From assembly GCA_014360825.1 (NCBI GenBank), contig JACIWT010000022.1:1-33442 (forward strand): a stretch of 33,442 bases of DNA. Direction: 5' to 3'. This DNA is from Chloroflexota bacterium. Lineage in GTDB: Bacteria; Chloroflexota; Anaerolineae; UBA2200; JACIWT01. Below, piece after piece: positions 20,566 through 30,996 of this stretch (positions are counted from its first letter, which is position 1; each line of letters starts with the position of its first letter). The notes under the pieces were generated by a model that made no database searches, was not told where the DNA came from, and worked only from the letters and a program-made list of their open reading frames with translations. The translations under genes were made by a program, and so were the position numbers.

Positions 20566-21461
20566 TCGCCGAGCAAGGGGCGGAGGACCTCCAGAGATTG
20601 TTTCGCTTCCTGCACGGTGAGTTCGAAGATCACCGGACCGTTGAATCCGGCCTGGCGTAGGGTGTCCAGGAGGAAGGGCAGCGGTAGGTCGCCCTGGCCC
20701 AGGGGCAGGTGGTCCGCCCGGCGGAAGGTGCCATCGGGTTGGGGGCGGTAGTAGGCGTCGTGCAGGTGCACCTCGGCCAGGCGCGGCAGCGAGCGCCGCA
20801 GCGCCTCCTCGAATTCCACCGCGCCGGGGAACTTGGCCAGGACGTGGCCGGTGTCGAAGCAGATGGAGAGGTCCAGTTCCTCCGCTAGGGCCAGGGTCAG
20901 GTCCAGGGGGAACTCGATGGTCTCGATGGCGATGGCCCGCGTGGGCAACTTCGTCCGGCGGAGCAGTTCCTCGATGCTTTCTTTGGCATTACGGTTGAAC
21001 ATAGAAAGCACCAGGGGTCGGGCGCTATCGGGGATGGCAGCCATGGTGTAGAACTCCGCCGCCAGCGCCCCGGTGGCGTGCAGGACATAGACCTCCGGCT
21101 CCAGGGGGCCCAGGCGTAACACCGCGTCCACCAGCGCCTCCAGCGACCCCTTGCGCACCCACGATACCGGCGTGGACGGCTCCAGCGACCACAGCGGCAG
21201 ATGGACGGTGTAGCCGATGCCGTGTGACTCCCGCAGGTCTGCCAGGCGGCGCAGCGTCGGCAGGCCGAAACTATCGGGGAAGAACACGTTCAGGTCGGTG
21301 TTGAGTTCGATGAGGTTGAAGCCGAGGTCGGCGATGCGCTCGACCAGGACCGCCGCGTCTATGGAGGGCCAGGCGAATTCGGCGGCGCGCTGGCGGGCTA
21401 ACATCGGCATCGCCATCTCGATCATGAGCGATCGTTGTAGCATTTCGATTCCGAAGCGCAT
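20562..21461 (-). CDS. AP-endonuclease-type TIM barrel, CbiR-like (cobamide phosphodiesterase)
   Basis: 299 aa. It has the barrel motifs of the sugar-phosphate isomerase/endonuclease IV family: His87 in YTVHLPL, Glu180 in AIAIETIE, Asp203 and His206 in CFDTGH, His232 and Asp235 in VHLHDAY, DHLPLGQGDLP (250-260), and Glu280 in VIFEL. These would bind two or three divalent metals. The YTVHLPL opening and overall length resemble CbiR, which cleaves cobamides for remodelling, better than xylose isomerase-like relatives; this subfamily call is tentative. ATG chosen with AGGAGG five bases upstream; longer starts run into repeats. The stop comes from the shared palindrome. Confidence 0.65.
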   Translation of the reverse strand: MRFGIEMLQRSLMIEMAMPMLARQRAAEFAWPSIDAAVLVERIADLGFNLIELNTDLNVFFPDSFGLPTLRRLADLRESHGIGYTVHLPLWSLEPSTPVSWVRKGSLEALVDAVLRLGPLEPEVYVLHATGALAAEFYTMAAIPDSARPLVLSMFNRNAKESIEELLRRTKLPTRAIAIETIEFPLDLTLALAEELDLSICFDTGHVLAKFPGAVEFEEALRRSLPRLAEVHLHDAYYRPQPDGTFRRADHLPLGQGDLPLPFLLDTLRQAGFNGPVIFELTVQEAKQSLEVLRPLLGE

Positions 21462-21737
21462 GTTTCCTCCTCTCTGTGTTCCGGTACCCTCCCGCCGGTT
21501 CTGAACCTGCGGGAGGTTCGGCCATTCGTATGGTCGGGTGTAGGGGCGACCCTTGTGGGTGCCCCTGGGCGGGCACAAGGCCCGCCCCTACGGTGAATGC
21601 CCCTGGGCGGGTGTAGGGGCGACCCCTCGTGGTTGCCCCCGGGGCGGGCACCAGGTCCGCCCCTACGGTGGTTGCCCCAGGGCGGGTGTAGGGGCGACCC
21701 TTGTGGTCGCCCTACCGGGCAGGCACCAGGTCCGCCC
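21462..21737. repeat. Repeat region of GTAGGGGCGACCC/GGGCGGGCACAAGGCCC elements
   Basis: A CCTCCCGCCGGTTC/GAACCTGCGGGAGG hairpin near 21488 is followed by four to five copies of the composite element (GTAGGGGCGACCCTTGTGG then GGGCGGGCACAAGG then CCCGCCCCTAC) in spaced array. The TAG stop of the TPR gene is at its far edge. No gene. Confidence 0.75.
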
Positions 21738-23153
21738 CTACAGTTCAATTCCCGATTCTCTCAGCAATTCCTCCACTTTCCCCCGCTCGACGGGGTCCGT
21801 TGTCAGTTCCAGACATTTCCGGAAATCCGCGGCGGCCTTCTTTTCCTTCCCCATCAGGCCATAGATAAGCCCACGACCAAAATAAGCGGAGGGCAGGTCG
21901 GGTTGTAGTTGGATGGCCCGGTTGAAATCAGCGAAGGCCTGGGCGTGGTCACCTTTTTCGACATAGACGCGTCCACGGTTGAAGTAAGCCACGGCGTCAT
22001 CTGGCTGGATCCGGATGGCCTGGGTGAAGTCGGCGAGAGCGCGGTCGGAGTCACCATTGCCCATATAGGAGATCCCACGGGCAAGGTAAGCCTCGGCCAC
22101 GAAGTCCGGCTGGAGGGCAATTACCTGGGTGAGATCAGCGATAGCGGAGTCATAATCACCTTTGGCAGTGTAAGTGAGCCCACGTCCAAGGCAGGCACGA
22201 GCGGTGAGTTCAGGGTGAAGTTTTATGATGGTGTTGAAGTCGGCGATGGCGCGATGGTAGTTCCCTTTGCTCACATAAGCAACTGCGCGGCTGTAGTAAA
22301 AATCGGCCTCTCCGGGCTGGAGTTTGATGGCCCGGGTGAAGTCGGCGATAGCGTGGTCATAGTCCTCCAGATTGGCGTAAGCATCCCCGCGGTTGTAGTA
22401 TGCTTCGGGGTCGTCGGGTTGGAGCCTGATAGCCTGGCTGAAATCGGCAACGGCCTGGTCGTGGTCACCCTTGCTGGCATAGGCCAGCCCGCGGTTGTAA
22501 TAGGCCTCGGCCGAGTCAGGCTGGAGTTGAATAACGCGGCTGAAGTCAGCGATGGCCTGGTCGGGGCTGTCTTTGTCAAGGTAGGCGTTCCCTCGGTTGT
22601 AGTAGGCTTTCGCGAAGTCAGGTTGGAGTTTGATAGCGCGGCTGAAATCAGCGATAGCGCGGTCGCAGTCCCCCATATCGGCGTAGACGAGCCCGCGGTT
22701 GTAATAGGCGCTGGCCAAGTCGGGCCGAAGTTTGATGACCCGGTTGAGGTCGGCGATGGCATGGTCGTAGTCCCCCATGTCGGCGTAGGCGAGCCCGCGG
22801 TTGTGATAGGCGATGGCCAGGTCAGGCTCGAGTTGAATGGCATAGGCGAAATCGGCAAGGGCGCGATCGTAGTTGCCCATGTGGGCATAGGCGCTCCCGC
22901 GGTCGACGTAGATCAAGGCATTGTCGGGTTCTAGTTGGGTGGCTCGATCGTAGTCGGCGATGGCATGCTGGTAGTCGCCCTTGAGGACGTAGGCAATCGC
23001 GCGGTTGATGTATGCCTCCAGGAAGTTGGGTTGGAGTTGGATGGCCCGGGTGAATTCGGTGATGGCACGGCCGTATTTGCCTTTGGTAATATAGGCCAGA
23101 CCGCGGCCGAGTGCTATGGTAAACTTGAGGTAGTTGCGATCCTGTTGCGTCAT
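21738..23153 (-). CDS. Tetratricopeptide repeat protein
   Basis: 471 aa, nearly all TPR: about thirteen 34-residue units of the form AYYNRGLAYADMGDYDHAIADFSRAIKLQPDF. No catalytic domain and no signal peptide or membrane helix were seen, so it is probably a cytoplasmic scaffold for protein binding. Start: ATG with CAGGAG ten bases upstream; a GTG 36 bases earlier is possible. Several neighbouring units are almost identical in DNA, so unit number may vary by slippage or unequal crossover. The TAG stop belongs to a GTAGGGGCGGACC repeat. No partner is evident from the neighbours. Confidence 0.85.
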   Translation of the reverse strand: MTQQDRNYLKFTIALGRGLAYITKGKYGRAITEFTRAIQLQPNFLEAYINRAIAYVLKGDYQHAIADYDRATQLEPDNALIYVDRGSAYAHMGNYDRALADFAYAIQLEPDLAIAYHNRGLAYADMGDYDHAIADLNRVIKLRPDLASAYYNRGLVYADMGDCDRAIADFSRAIKLQPDFAKAYYNRGNAYLDKDSPDQAIADFSRVIQLQPDSAEAYYNRGLAYASKGDHDQAVADFSQAIRLQPDDPEAYYNRGDAYANLEDYDHAIADFTRAIKLQPGEADFYYSRAVAYVSKGNYHRAIADFNTIIKLHPELTARACLGRGLTYTAKGDYDSAIADLTQVIALQPDFVAEAYLARGISYMGNGDSDRALADFTQAIRIQPDDAVAYFNRGRVYVEKGDHAQAFADFNRAIQLQPDLPSAYFGRGLIYGLMGKEKKAAADFRKCLELTTDPVERGKVEELLRESGIEL

Positions 23154-23449
23154 TTGTAATATCTCCTGATGCGATTTTTTATGGTCCACGTAGGGGCGAC
23201 CCGCCGGCCCGCCCCTACTGGGCGGGCATGAGGCCCGCCTCTACCGTGGTTGCCCCTACTGGGCGGGCACAAGGCCCGCCCCTACCGGCTGCCCACGTCA
23301 TCGGGAATTTTACATCGAGAACGCTTCGGGGGCGAAATGCGGATTGCCCTCAATGCCCAAGACCTCCGAGGTCTCGAAGACCTCGGAGGTCTGAAATCTC
23401 TTGCGGGTGCCCCTAGGGCGGGCACAAGGCCCGCCCGTAGGACGCCGGA
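23154..23449. repeat. Repeat region
   Basis: Composite GTAGGGGCGACCC...GGGCGGGCA elements (23191-23290), an altered palindrome GACCTCCGAGGTCT/AGACCTCGGAGGTC (about 23359-23391) and another GGGCGGGCACAAGGCCCGCCC unit. No gene. Confidence 0.7.
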
Positions 23450-24430
23450 TCAGAATCTCACCTGCCGATATCGCGCCCGGCAGGGATGACCCTCGGCGAT
23501 GTCCAGCCACCGTTCGCCTGGGTGCCCCACCAGCGACCACAGCGTCCCGAATTTTTCGATCATACCTGCTCCGTGGGAGCAGACCAGGCCCTGGTGATCC
23601 GCCAAGGCTCGCTTCATTGTTCCAGCGTCTACCAGCCCCGCCCCACTTAACAATTCCCGCAGGCGATTGTAGCGGGGATGGGAGTCCGGCGGCACGAAGC
23701 GCTCCTTTCCCGCCAGCGCTGGACAAACCACGTGATTGGTCATCACCAGCAGGCCGTCTTCGGGATAGCGTACCTCCACTCCTTCCACCGTCGCTTCGGC
23801 GACCGCGGCTTTGCCGAAACGGTCGGCCAGGAGGTAGTTGCGGCTCTGGGCGTGGGGCACGCCTTGGAGGAGCGCCAGCCCTTCCTCCACCGTGGCGCAG
23901 CGATCCAGGAGCAGGCGCACGATGAGCCAGAAGGTCAGCCCCGGCACCAGGCCGGGGAGGAAGGTGGCGGCAATGGCTACGAAAAGGCCGGCTTCATTCA
24001 GCCCATCCTCGCGTCCCACCCAGATATCGCAGTTGCCCAGGCTGGCGTAGCGCCCCTGAGGATAGGTGCAGTAGGTGGTAGCGCCTCCCTTCACCCGATA
24101 GAAGAAGTCGTAGTTTCTCCCCACCAGTGGGCGGCCATCCGCCGTCCGCTCGGGAGCAACCGCCGCCACGCTGCAACTGGGTATGTCCGCCGGCTCAAAG
24201 GGGGCGGTGAGGGTGAGCAGGGCCTCGTAGTCCAGCCCGGCGGCCTCGGCCAGGCCGCGCATCTCGTCCAGCAACTCTGGCGCATATTGTCTCACGATTT
24301 CCTCGCATTGCTTCGCCAGGCGGAGTCTTTTGGGCTCCGGTGGAGCGATAGTGAGCCCGCTCCCTTTCAGGGGCCGGCCCTGTTGATGGCCCATCTCTTC
24401 GTAATTGCCGCGGAGTTTGATGTGATACAT
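23450..24430 (-). CDS. C45-type N-terminal nucleophile hydrolase (acyltransferase/amidase family)
   Basis: 326 aa. The motif PSCSVAAV (84-91) supplies Cys86, followed by GRPLVGRNYDFFY (99-111), both diagnostic of the C45/choloylglycine-type Ntn-hydrolase family (isopenicillin N acyltransferase, acid ceramidase-like). Members often mature by self-cleavage before the Cys; here the N-terminal 85 residues (YEEMGHQQG...) would be the prosegment. A DGLNEAGLFVAIA segment fits the conserved Asn/Gly loop. It would hydrolyse or transfer an acyl-amide bond; substrate unknown. No signal peptide, so probably cytoplasmic. The start ATG has only a weak ribosome site. Confidence 0.75.
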   Translation of the reverse strand: MYHIKLRGNYEEMGHQQGRPLKGSGLTIAPPEPKRLRLAKQCEEIVRQYAPELLDEMRGLAEAAGLDYEALLTLTAPFEPADIPSCSVAAVAPERTADGRPLVGRNYDFFYRVKGGATTYCTYPQGRYASLGNCDIWVGREDGLNEAGLFVAIAATFLPGLVPGLTFWLIVRLLLDRCATVEEGLALLQGVPHAQSRNYLLADRFGKAAVAEATVEGVEVRYPEDGLLVMTNHVVCPALAGKERFVPPDSHPRYNRLRELLSGAGLVDAGTMKRALADHQGLVCSHGAGMIEKFGTLWSLVGHPGERWLDIAEGHPCRARYRQVRF

Positions 24431-24782
24431 TTGGTTTCTCGCTTTCGATTCTTATCCCCTATCTGGGGTGGCGGCATTTCATAGGCGCTGCAAGGGGGCG
24501 GGTATGGAAACCCGCCCGCCACGAATGCGGGCACGTTCGGCCTTGGCGGACGATGTAGGGGCACCCCTTGTGGGTGCCCTGCTGGGCGGGCACGAGGCCC
24601 GCCCCTGCAGTGAATACTCCCGGGCGGGTGTAGGGGCGACCCGCCGGGTCGCCCCTACCGGGCGGGCACAAGGCTTGCCCCTACAGTGATTACACATTGG
24701 CGGACATGGACGGTTCGTTTCATCCCCATCCTCCTTCTCAAACCAAGGCCCTAAGGGTTTCAAACCCTTAGGGCCTGATGGC
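24431..24782. repeat. Repeat region
   Basis: GGGCGGGTATGGAAACCCGCCC hairpin (about 24496-24517), composite GTAGGGGCACCCC...GGGCGGGCA elements (24557-24681) and a palindrome GGCCCTAAGGGTTT/AAACCCTTAGGGCC (about 24747-24776) 4-5 bp from the next gene's stop. No gene. Confidence 0.75.
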
Positions 24783-25838
24783 TTACAGCCGGATCACGTG
24801 GCCGCAGTATTGGCATTTGATGCTGTCCATGCCCCGTAGCACTGGCTGGGTGATCGGGGCACGGCAGTTCGGGCAGCGGTCCGGCGCTGCCTTTGCCTTT
24901 TCCACTGCCGCTTGATCGAGCGGCACGACGCGATCCTGATCGAATTCGCCCGCCTTAGCCCGGCCAATCAGCCCCTGCCACCAATTGCAGTCCTGACCGC
25001 TCAGGTGAAAATGGGCTGTGGGGATTGGTGCTTCGGGGGCGAGGGTCAGTTCAATGTGGTCCTCGTGCCCCAATAGCCCTTTCCTGCTGGCCACCACCTT
25101 CTCGATCTGCCCCAGGGGAACCTCGAACAGCAGTTGCTGCACCTTTTGCTTCTGGGTGGTGATGAAAAGGACTTTCTTGGTGGCGATCTCCTGTTTCTGT
25201 TCGAAGAGAAGGCGCTGATCCGTGAGGTAGAGGACGCCTCGGGGATCGTCTTTGTCGCCCTTGACCCACTTGGCTGAGACAGCCATAATGCCCGCCTCGG
25301 TGGGTAGGAGTTGGAATGTGGCCTCTGCCAGTTGGGCGAGCATCCATTCCACCCGCTGTAGGTGCGTGACGAATTGATTCACCTCGCTCTGGGCGTTGTC
25401 ATACATGCCCCTGATGCTATCCTGGACTGCCTTCACCTTCCCTTCCAGCGTCTCCACTGCTGCCTGGGCTTTCGTCAGGAGGGATTGGGCAGCAGCCGGG
25501 TCGCCAGCGCGATCCACCACCTGCTTTACCTGCGCCTCCACCGTACGCAGGTCCCATTGGAGGGCGGCGGCCTCTTTCTCAATTCGCGCCGACACTTCAC
25601 CGCGCAGGGTCGCCCACTGCTGTGCCAGGCTCTCTGCGGTTCCCTGCAATGCGGTTTCGAAGACGTAGCCTCGAGCGCGAAGTTGTTTCACCCGTTGCCC
25701 CAGCCCGCTGACAGTGGTGGTCAAATCCTCGATTTCATCTCGCAGACGTGTGAGCCGGGCGTCAGATTGGAGGGAATCCAGTTTAGACTGGAGATTGCGA
25801 ATGGCGCTGGCCAATTGATCGGCTGGTTCCTTGGACAT
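24783..25838 (-). CDS. Coiled-coil protein with GRAM/PH-like domain and C-terminal zinc ribbon
   Basis: 351 aa. Residues 1-170 are a long coiled coil (heptads through ARLTRLRDEIEDLTTTV and AQAAVETLEGKVKAV). Residues about 175-290 are beta-rich with GVLYLTDQRLLFEQKQEI and ITLKVEIEKVV-like strands, as in GRAM/bacterial PH domains that bind lipid or protein; this is a pattern match only. Residues 322-345 carry CPNC and CQYC pairs (Cys322, 325, 342, 345) forming a zinc ribbon. No membrane helix. Ribosome site AGGAG nine bases before ATG. Role unknown. The TAA stop lies beside a GGCCCTAAGGG palindrome. Confidence 0.7.
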   Translation of the reverse strand: MSKEPADQLASAIRNLQSKLDSLQSDARLTRLRDEIEDLTTTVSGLGQRVKQLRARGYVFETALQGTAESLAQQWATLRGEVSARIEKEAAALQWDLRTVEAQVKQVVDRAGDPAAAQSLLTKAQAAVETLEGKVKAVQDSIRGMYDNAQSEVNQFVTHLQRVEWMLAQLAEATFQLLPTEAGIMAVSAKWVKGDKDDPRGVLYLTDQRLLFEQKQEIATKKVLFITTQKQKVQQLLFEVPLGQIEKVVASRKGLLGHEDHIELTLAPEAPIPTAHFHLSGQDCNWWQGLIGRAKAGEFDQDRVVPLDQAAVEKAKAAPDRCPNCRAPITQPVLRGMDSIKCQYCGHVIRL

Positions 25839-26124
25839 AGGTTGGGTCTCCTCATTCGGGATATTTACCGGTGGTGCAAGCCACCTGCGGGTAGCATCTT
25901 AACACAGAACCCTGTTTCCTCCAAGCAAAACGTAGGGGGCGGGTATGGAAACCCCGCCCCCACGAATGCGGGTCCGCTCGACCTCGGCGGGCAACGTAGG
26001 GGCACCCCTTGTGGGTGCCCTGCTGGGCGGGCACGAGGCCTGGCCCTACGGTGATTGCACATTGGCGGGCAACGTAGGGGCACCCCTTGTGGGTGCCCCT
26101 ACTGGGCAGGCACGAGGCCCGCCC
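25839..26124. repeat. Repeat region upstream of coiled-coil gene
   Basis: GGGGGCGGGTATGGAAACC..CCGCCCCC hairpin, then two composite GTAGGGGCACCCCTTGTGGGTGCCC + GGGCGGGCACGAGGCC..CCCTAC elements. The histidine kinase stop TAG is at the last edge. No gene. Confidence 0.75.
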
Positions 26125-28314
26125 CTACCGTGGGGTTGCGGCGAGTGCCTCCTGCACCCGCCGCGACAAATCCTCGAGGGTGAAGGGCTTGGCGATGAAA
26201 CCCAACGCCCCTTCATCCAGAAGTTCCTGGACCGCTTTGTCTCGGGCGAACCCAGAGATCAGGAGCACTCTCACGTCGGGCCGGAGCCGCCTCAACTCGC
26301 GGAAAGCCTGGCCGCCTCCCGTAGGCATGTTCATGTCTATGAGCACCAGGTCAATCTCGTCCCGGTGTTGGGCGAAGACCTCGATCCCTTCACGTCCGTC
26401 TTTGGCCAGGAGGACTCGATAGCCGAGATAGCCGAGCATTCTCTCCAGCGTGGCGCGGACCAGTTCCTCATCGTCCATCACCAGAATGGTGCCGCCTCTC
26501 TGTTCCTGGACAACGGCTGGGCTGCTTGTCGGGGCGCTGCGGGGACTGGCCGGAAAACAGATGTCGAATACGGTGCCCTCTCCCACTTTGCTGCGGACGT
26601 CTATGAAGCCGCCATGGTTCTGGACGATGGCGTGGGCGATGTACAACCCCAGGCCAGTGCCGTGCCCCGATTCCTTGGTGGTGAAGAAAGGTTCAAAGAC
26701 ATGGGCCAGGGTTTCGTCATCCATTCCTACGCCGGTATCGGCGACGGAGAGGCAAACGTATGGCCCCGGCGTGACCCCAGCATGGCTCTCGCAAAAAGCC
26801 TGATCCAGCACCACCTCCCGGGTCTCGAGGCGCAGTTCCCCACCCTCTGGCATAGCATCTCGGGCGTTGAGGAACAAGTTGATCAAAACCTGCTCGATCA
26901 GGTTTCGGTCGCCCCGGATGGTGGCCACGGTGGGCTGCAATTGTGTCCGCACCTGGATCCGCTTGTCTATGGATGGTTCCAGGAAGCGGAGCACCGCCCG
27001 GACGCAATCGTTGAGGTCAACCGCCTGGAAATCTAACTTGCCGCGCCGGGCCAGGGCGAGCAGTTGGCCCGTCAACCCGACGGCCTTTTGGGCAGCCTGG
27101 TCTATCAGTTCTAATTCCGGATAGTGCCTGTCACCAGGGGAATGTTGGGCTTTCAGCAGGGAGATGTGGCCGAGGATGCCGCTGAGGATATTGTTGAACT
27201 CGTGGGCCAGGCTGCTAGCCAGGGTACCGATGGTCTCCAATCTCTGGGCGCGGTGGAGTTCCTCTAACAGCCGGGCTCGCTCTTCCTCGGCCTGCCGGCG
27301 GCGATCCAGGCTCTCCCCAATCGTGCGCGCCAAGGAGGTGAATTCGCGAAACTGCAGCGAGGGGGCGACCCACTGGCCGGACTCGCCGAACCGGGCGATG
27401 GCCCGGTTGAGTCGGCGGAGAGGCTGGAGGACCCATAGGTATAGCGCCAGGACACTCAGACCGATTACCAGGAACACGCCAAACGCCACTATGGTGATGG
27501 AAACGGATGCCTCTTTCAGCCAGGGGTCCAGAAATGGCATCGGGATGGTGAATCGGAGCCTCACATCCTCAGCACCGATGCATTCTGGGATAGGCACCTC
27601 GCTCAAGAGGCCGTCTCTGGCTGCCTCAAGGTCGCGAGGATCCTCTGGTTCCGCTGGGGAACCCATCACTACGTGTATCTCTTTCACCCCAGCGAGTTTC
27701 TCGATCAGGGCTTTCTTTTCCCCATCCAAGGCGTCGGCCAGCAGCAGATACCCATTGTACGGCTCCTCGGGAGCACTATCGAGGGCGATCCGGCACGCCG
27801 ATAGCCAGTAGAGTCCCTCATCCGCAGCCACATAGGTGGACATTTGAATTTGGTCTCGCAGGCGCTCCTGGGCGGTCTGGAACACCCGCGCTTGGAGAGG
27901 GATATCCCAGATAACGAAACTGCCGGATTGAAAGATGGGCCTACCGGCAATGTCCAACACGGCGACTCCCTCGATCCTCTGGTCTGTCTCCAGCCACGTT
28001 AGGTTATCCTCAGCCCACTGGGGGTCATGGTTGTTTACATAATCAAACATCTGGTCCCAGATGGCGTAATCCCTGGTCTGATCTTTGAGTTGCGTGGCGA
28101 ACATCTCCAGGCTGGCGCGCAGGCTTTGCTCACGGATGCTCTGCATGTTGGTTACCACGTGGACCGCGCTGTTCAGGTGGGAAGTCAGGTGGGAGTGGAA
28201 GAGCAGGAGCAAGACAAAGGATAGGGCTGCCAGGAGCCAGATGATTCGCCACAGGACGGAGGGAGCGCCGAAGGGATCGAGGCGGGGGTCTCCAGCGAAG
28301 TTGTTGTCTGGCAT
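26125..28314 (-). CDS. Membrane hybrid histidine kinase with CHASE4-like sensor and receiver domain
   Basis: 729 aa. TM1 (about 22-40), a periplasmic CHASE4-like sensor (about 45-265), TM2 (about 270-296), then a HAMP-like linker. The HisKA domain has His371 in SSLAHEFNNILSGI. The HATPase has an N box with Asn483 (FLNARDAMPEGG), G1 DTGVGMD (526-532), F-box EPFFTTK and G2 GHGTGLGLYIAH (550-561). A C-terminal receiver follows, with Asp660 in LIDMNMP and Lys709 in IAKPF. The kinase phosphorylates itself on His371 and relays to Asp660. No separate regulator lies beside it, so the output partner is elsewhere. Start: ATG with GGAGG seven bases upstream. The TAG stop is the edge of a GTAGGGGCGGGCC repeat. 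Confidence 0.88.
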   Translation of the reverse strand: MPDNNFAGDPRLDPFGAPSVLWRIIWLLAALSFVLLLLFHSHLTSHLNSAVHVVTNMQSIREQSLRASLEMFATQLKDQTRDYAIWDQMFDYVNNHDPQWAEDNLTWLETDQRIEGVAVLDIAGRPIFQSGSFVIWDIPLQARVFQTAQERLRDQIQMSTYVAADEGLYWLSACRIALDSAPEEPYNGYLLLADALDGEKKALIEKLAGVKEIHVVMGSPAEPEDPRDLEAARDGLLSEVPIPECIGAEDVRLRFTIPMPFLDPWLKEASVSITIVAFGVFLVIGLSVLALYLWVLQPLRRLNRAIARFGESGQWVAPSLQFREFTSLARTIGESLDRRRQAEEERARLLEELHRAQRLETIGTLASSLAHEFNNILSGILGHISLLKAQHSPGDRHYPELELIDQAAQKAVGLTGQLLALARRGKLDFQAVDLNDCVRAVLRFLEPSIDKRIQVRTQLQPTVATIRGDRNLIEQVLINLFLNARDAMPEGGELRLETREVVLDQAFCESHAGVTPGPYVCLSVADTGVGMDDETLAHVFEPFFTTKESGHGTGLGLYIAHAIVQNHGGFIDVRSKVGEGTVFDICFPASPRSAPTSSPAVVQEQRGGTILVMDDEELVRATLERMLGYLGYRVLLAKDGREGIEVFAQHRDEIDLVLIDMNMPTGGGQAFRELRRLRPDVRVLLISGFARDKAVQELLDEGALGFIAKPFTLEDLSRRVQEALAATPR

Positions 28315-29113
28315 GATCGGACCTCCGGGGCGGCTTAGGTGGGGCGGGTTTGTTCTTGTCTCTACGACCCCGGCCACACAGCGTACTGCAAGCCAATTGT
28401 ACTACAAGCGCTGCGTAGTGTCAATTTCTGTGTGCACGGTGAGGGACTATCGAACTACAGTGGGCGAGCCGCCGGGTCGCCCCAGGGCAGGCTTTATGCC
28501 TGCCCCTACAACCTCACCCCCTGCCCGCTCCGTCGGGCAGCCGGCGACCAAGGTCGCGGCTTCAGGGGCTTTCAGCCGGGCGTCCCCCTGCGGGGACGCC
28601 AACGTCCGTCCGCGCAGGCGGACGGCGGACACCCCAGGTGCCACCAGGCGGACGATTTCAATCGCCCGTAGGGGCAACCCTCGTGGCAGCCCCCGGGGCG
28701 GGTATGGAAACCCGCCCCCGCCGACAGAAGAGTCCCGCAGGGACTTTCCAATAGTAGCCGTCGAATTTTATTCGACGGCGAGACCCAGCAGCCGTACCCG
28801 TCGCACACGGGCGATTCATCCTCCGGCGGGGCTATCAACGGATAGTCTGCGGCATAGCGGATAGGCGGATTGCTACAGAGACCTTCCATGGATCGTCGGG
28901 CGGCTTTCCATAGCCGCCCGTAGGACAAGTTGCCAACTTGTCCTACTCCAAGGGCGCCCCCGGCGGGGACAAAAAGCAATCTGGGGCTGGCACGGGGGGT
29001 ATGGAAACCCGCCCCACGGTTGCTACGTTGAGGCGACCCTCGCGGGTGCCCTATCGGGCAGGCACGAGGCCTGCCCCTACGATGTTATCCCCAGGGCGGG
29101 CGGGGTTGGGGGG
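28315..29113. repeat. Long repeat-filled gap
   Basis: No gene seen. It holds GTAGGGGCAGGC and GGGCGGGTATGGAAACCCGCCC units, the pair CGTCCCCCTGCGGGGACG / GTCCGTCCGCGCAGGCGGAC (about 28580-28630), a GCCGTCGAATTTTATTCGACGGC palindrome (28767-28789), a GGGGCTATCAACGGATAG block, a GTAGGACAAGTTG/CAACTTGTCCTAC palindrome (28920-28946) and GGCACGAGGCC units. It is the largest gap in the right half. Confidence 0.7.
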
Positions 29114-30079
<966 letters not shown>

Positions 30080-30092
30080 CAATTGGTCTCCT

Positions 30093-30956
30093 TTAGAGTT
30101 TGGCCCGTTTCTTTTTCTCCGCCGCTTTCTTGTACTCGTCGTACACGCGCTCGACACTGCTGCGGATGCGCAGTTCCACCGCCTTCCGTTCGCCCTCTGG
30201 GATATGGTAGAAGTCGCGCATTTTCACGTGATCCACGGTCTCGCGCCGCGTGGCGCCAGCCTGGAAGTGTTCGTACACTCGCTCGCGCATGGCGGCGATG
30301 TAAGCGTGCATTTCCTCGATGGCCTCGGGGCCGCAGGGTTCCCCGTGGCCGGGCACGATGATGTCCACTGGCATAGTGTTGCGGATGCGCTCCAGGGCCG
30401 CAAGCCACTGCTCGGTGTTCGCGTGGCCCAGGAAGGGATGTTGGCCGGATACGACCAGGTCACCGCTGAAGAGAACGCGCTCTTGGGGCATATAAACGGC
30501 GATCGTGGCTGGCGTGTGTCCGCCGACGTGCACGATCTGAAACTCCCGGCCGCCCTTGTAAACGGTGAGGGATTCGCCCACAGTCACCTCGGGGAGGACG
30601 ATGCGGATTTTGTGCAGGTCGGTCTCCCAGCCCACGTAGCGCTCTCGGAAATAGCCCAGTTGGCGCTGGAGGTATGCCTCATCGTAGTTCCTCAACTCCC
30701 GCCAGGTGAGTTCGTGGGCGATGGTGATAGCGCGGTAGAAGCAATTGCCCAGGACGTGGTCAATGTGGTAATCGGTGTTAATCAGGTAGGCCAAACGGGA
30801 ATTGGAGCGGCTGGCCACTTCCCCCAGCCAGTCCCAGGCCTCGCGGGGCTGCATTGGGGTGTCAATGAGCACCGCACCCTCGTCGGTGTAAACGAAACTG
30901 ACGTTCGCGCCGTGATATGCGGTTTCCACATAAACGCCATCGGCAATTTCACGCAT
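30093..30956 (-). CDS. Metallo-beta-lactamase-fold hydrolase with altered first ligand
   Basis: 287 aa. The metal motif reads [12 protein letters not shown]: His64, Asp66 and His67 are present, but the first His of HxHxDH is Asp62. The other ligands are His147 (GGHTP), Asp166 (FSGDLVV) and His204 (PGHGEP). The ring is therefore complete except for that change, seen in some subfamilies with altered metal affinity. Substrate unknown: these enzymes hydrolyse esters, lactones, thioesters or phosphodiesters. Start chosen at MREIADGV (30956) with AAGGGGG upstream; a further start reads into the palindrome at 30970-30996. It lies in an AlaX-MBL-MoxR run. Confidence 0.75.
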   Translation of the reverse strand: MREIADGVYVETAYHGANVSFVYTDEGAVLIDTPMQPREAWDWLGEVASRSNSRLAYLINTDYHIDHVLGNCFYRAITIAHELTWRELRNYDEAYLQRQLGYFRERYVGWETDLHKIRIVLPEVTVGESLTVYKGGREFQIVHVGGHTPATIAVYMPQERVLFSGDLVVSGQHPFLGHANTEQWLAALERIRNTMPVDIIVPGHGEPCGPEAIEEMHAYIAAMRERVYEHFQAGATRRETVDHVKMRDFYHIPEGERKAVELRIRSSVERVYDEYKKAAEKKKRAKL

Positions 30957-30969
30957 GATGACCCCCTTA

Positions 30970-30996
30970 GTAGGACAAGTTGTCAACTTGTCCTAC
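30970..30996. repeat. 27-bp palindrome providing the AlaX stop codon
   Basis: GTAGGACAAGTTG/CAACTTGTCCTAC around T. The minus-strand TAG at 30993-30995 ends the AlaX gene; the other edge is 14 bp from the hydrolase start. Confidence 0.92.

Noticed and set aside
20833-21051. Small plus-strand frames opposite the CbiR-like gene
   Set aside because: No ribosome site and no motif; the minus strand carries the TIM-barrel metal residues.
21909-22934. Plus-strand frame of Val/Gly-rich repeats opposite the TPR gene
   Set aside because: It is the complement of the TPR codons. Its repeat pattern is only the 102-bp TPR period seen from the other strand.
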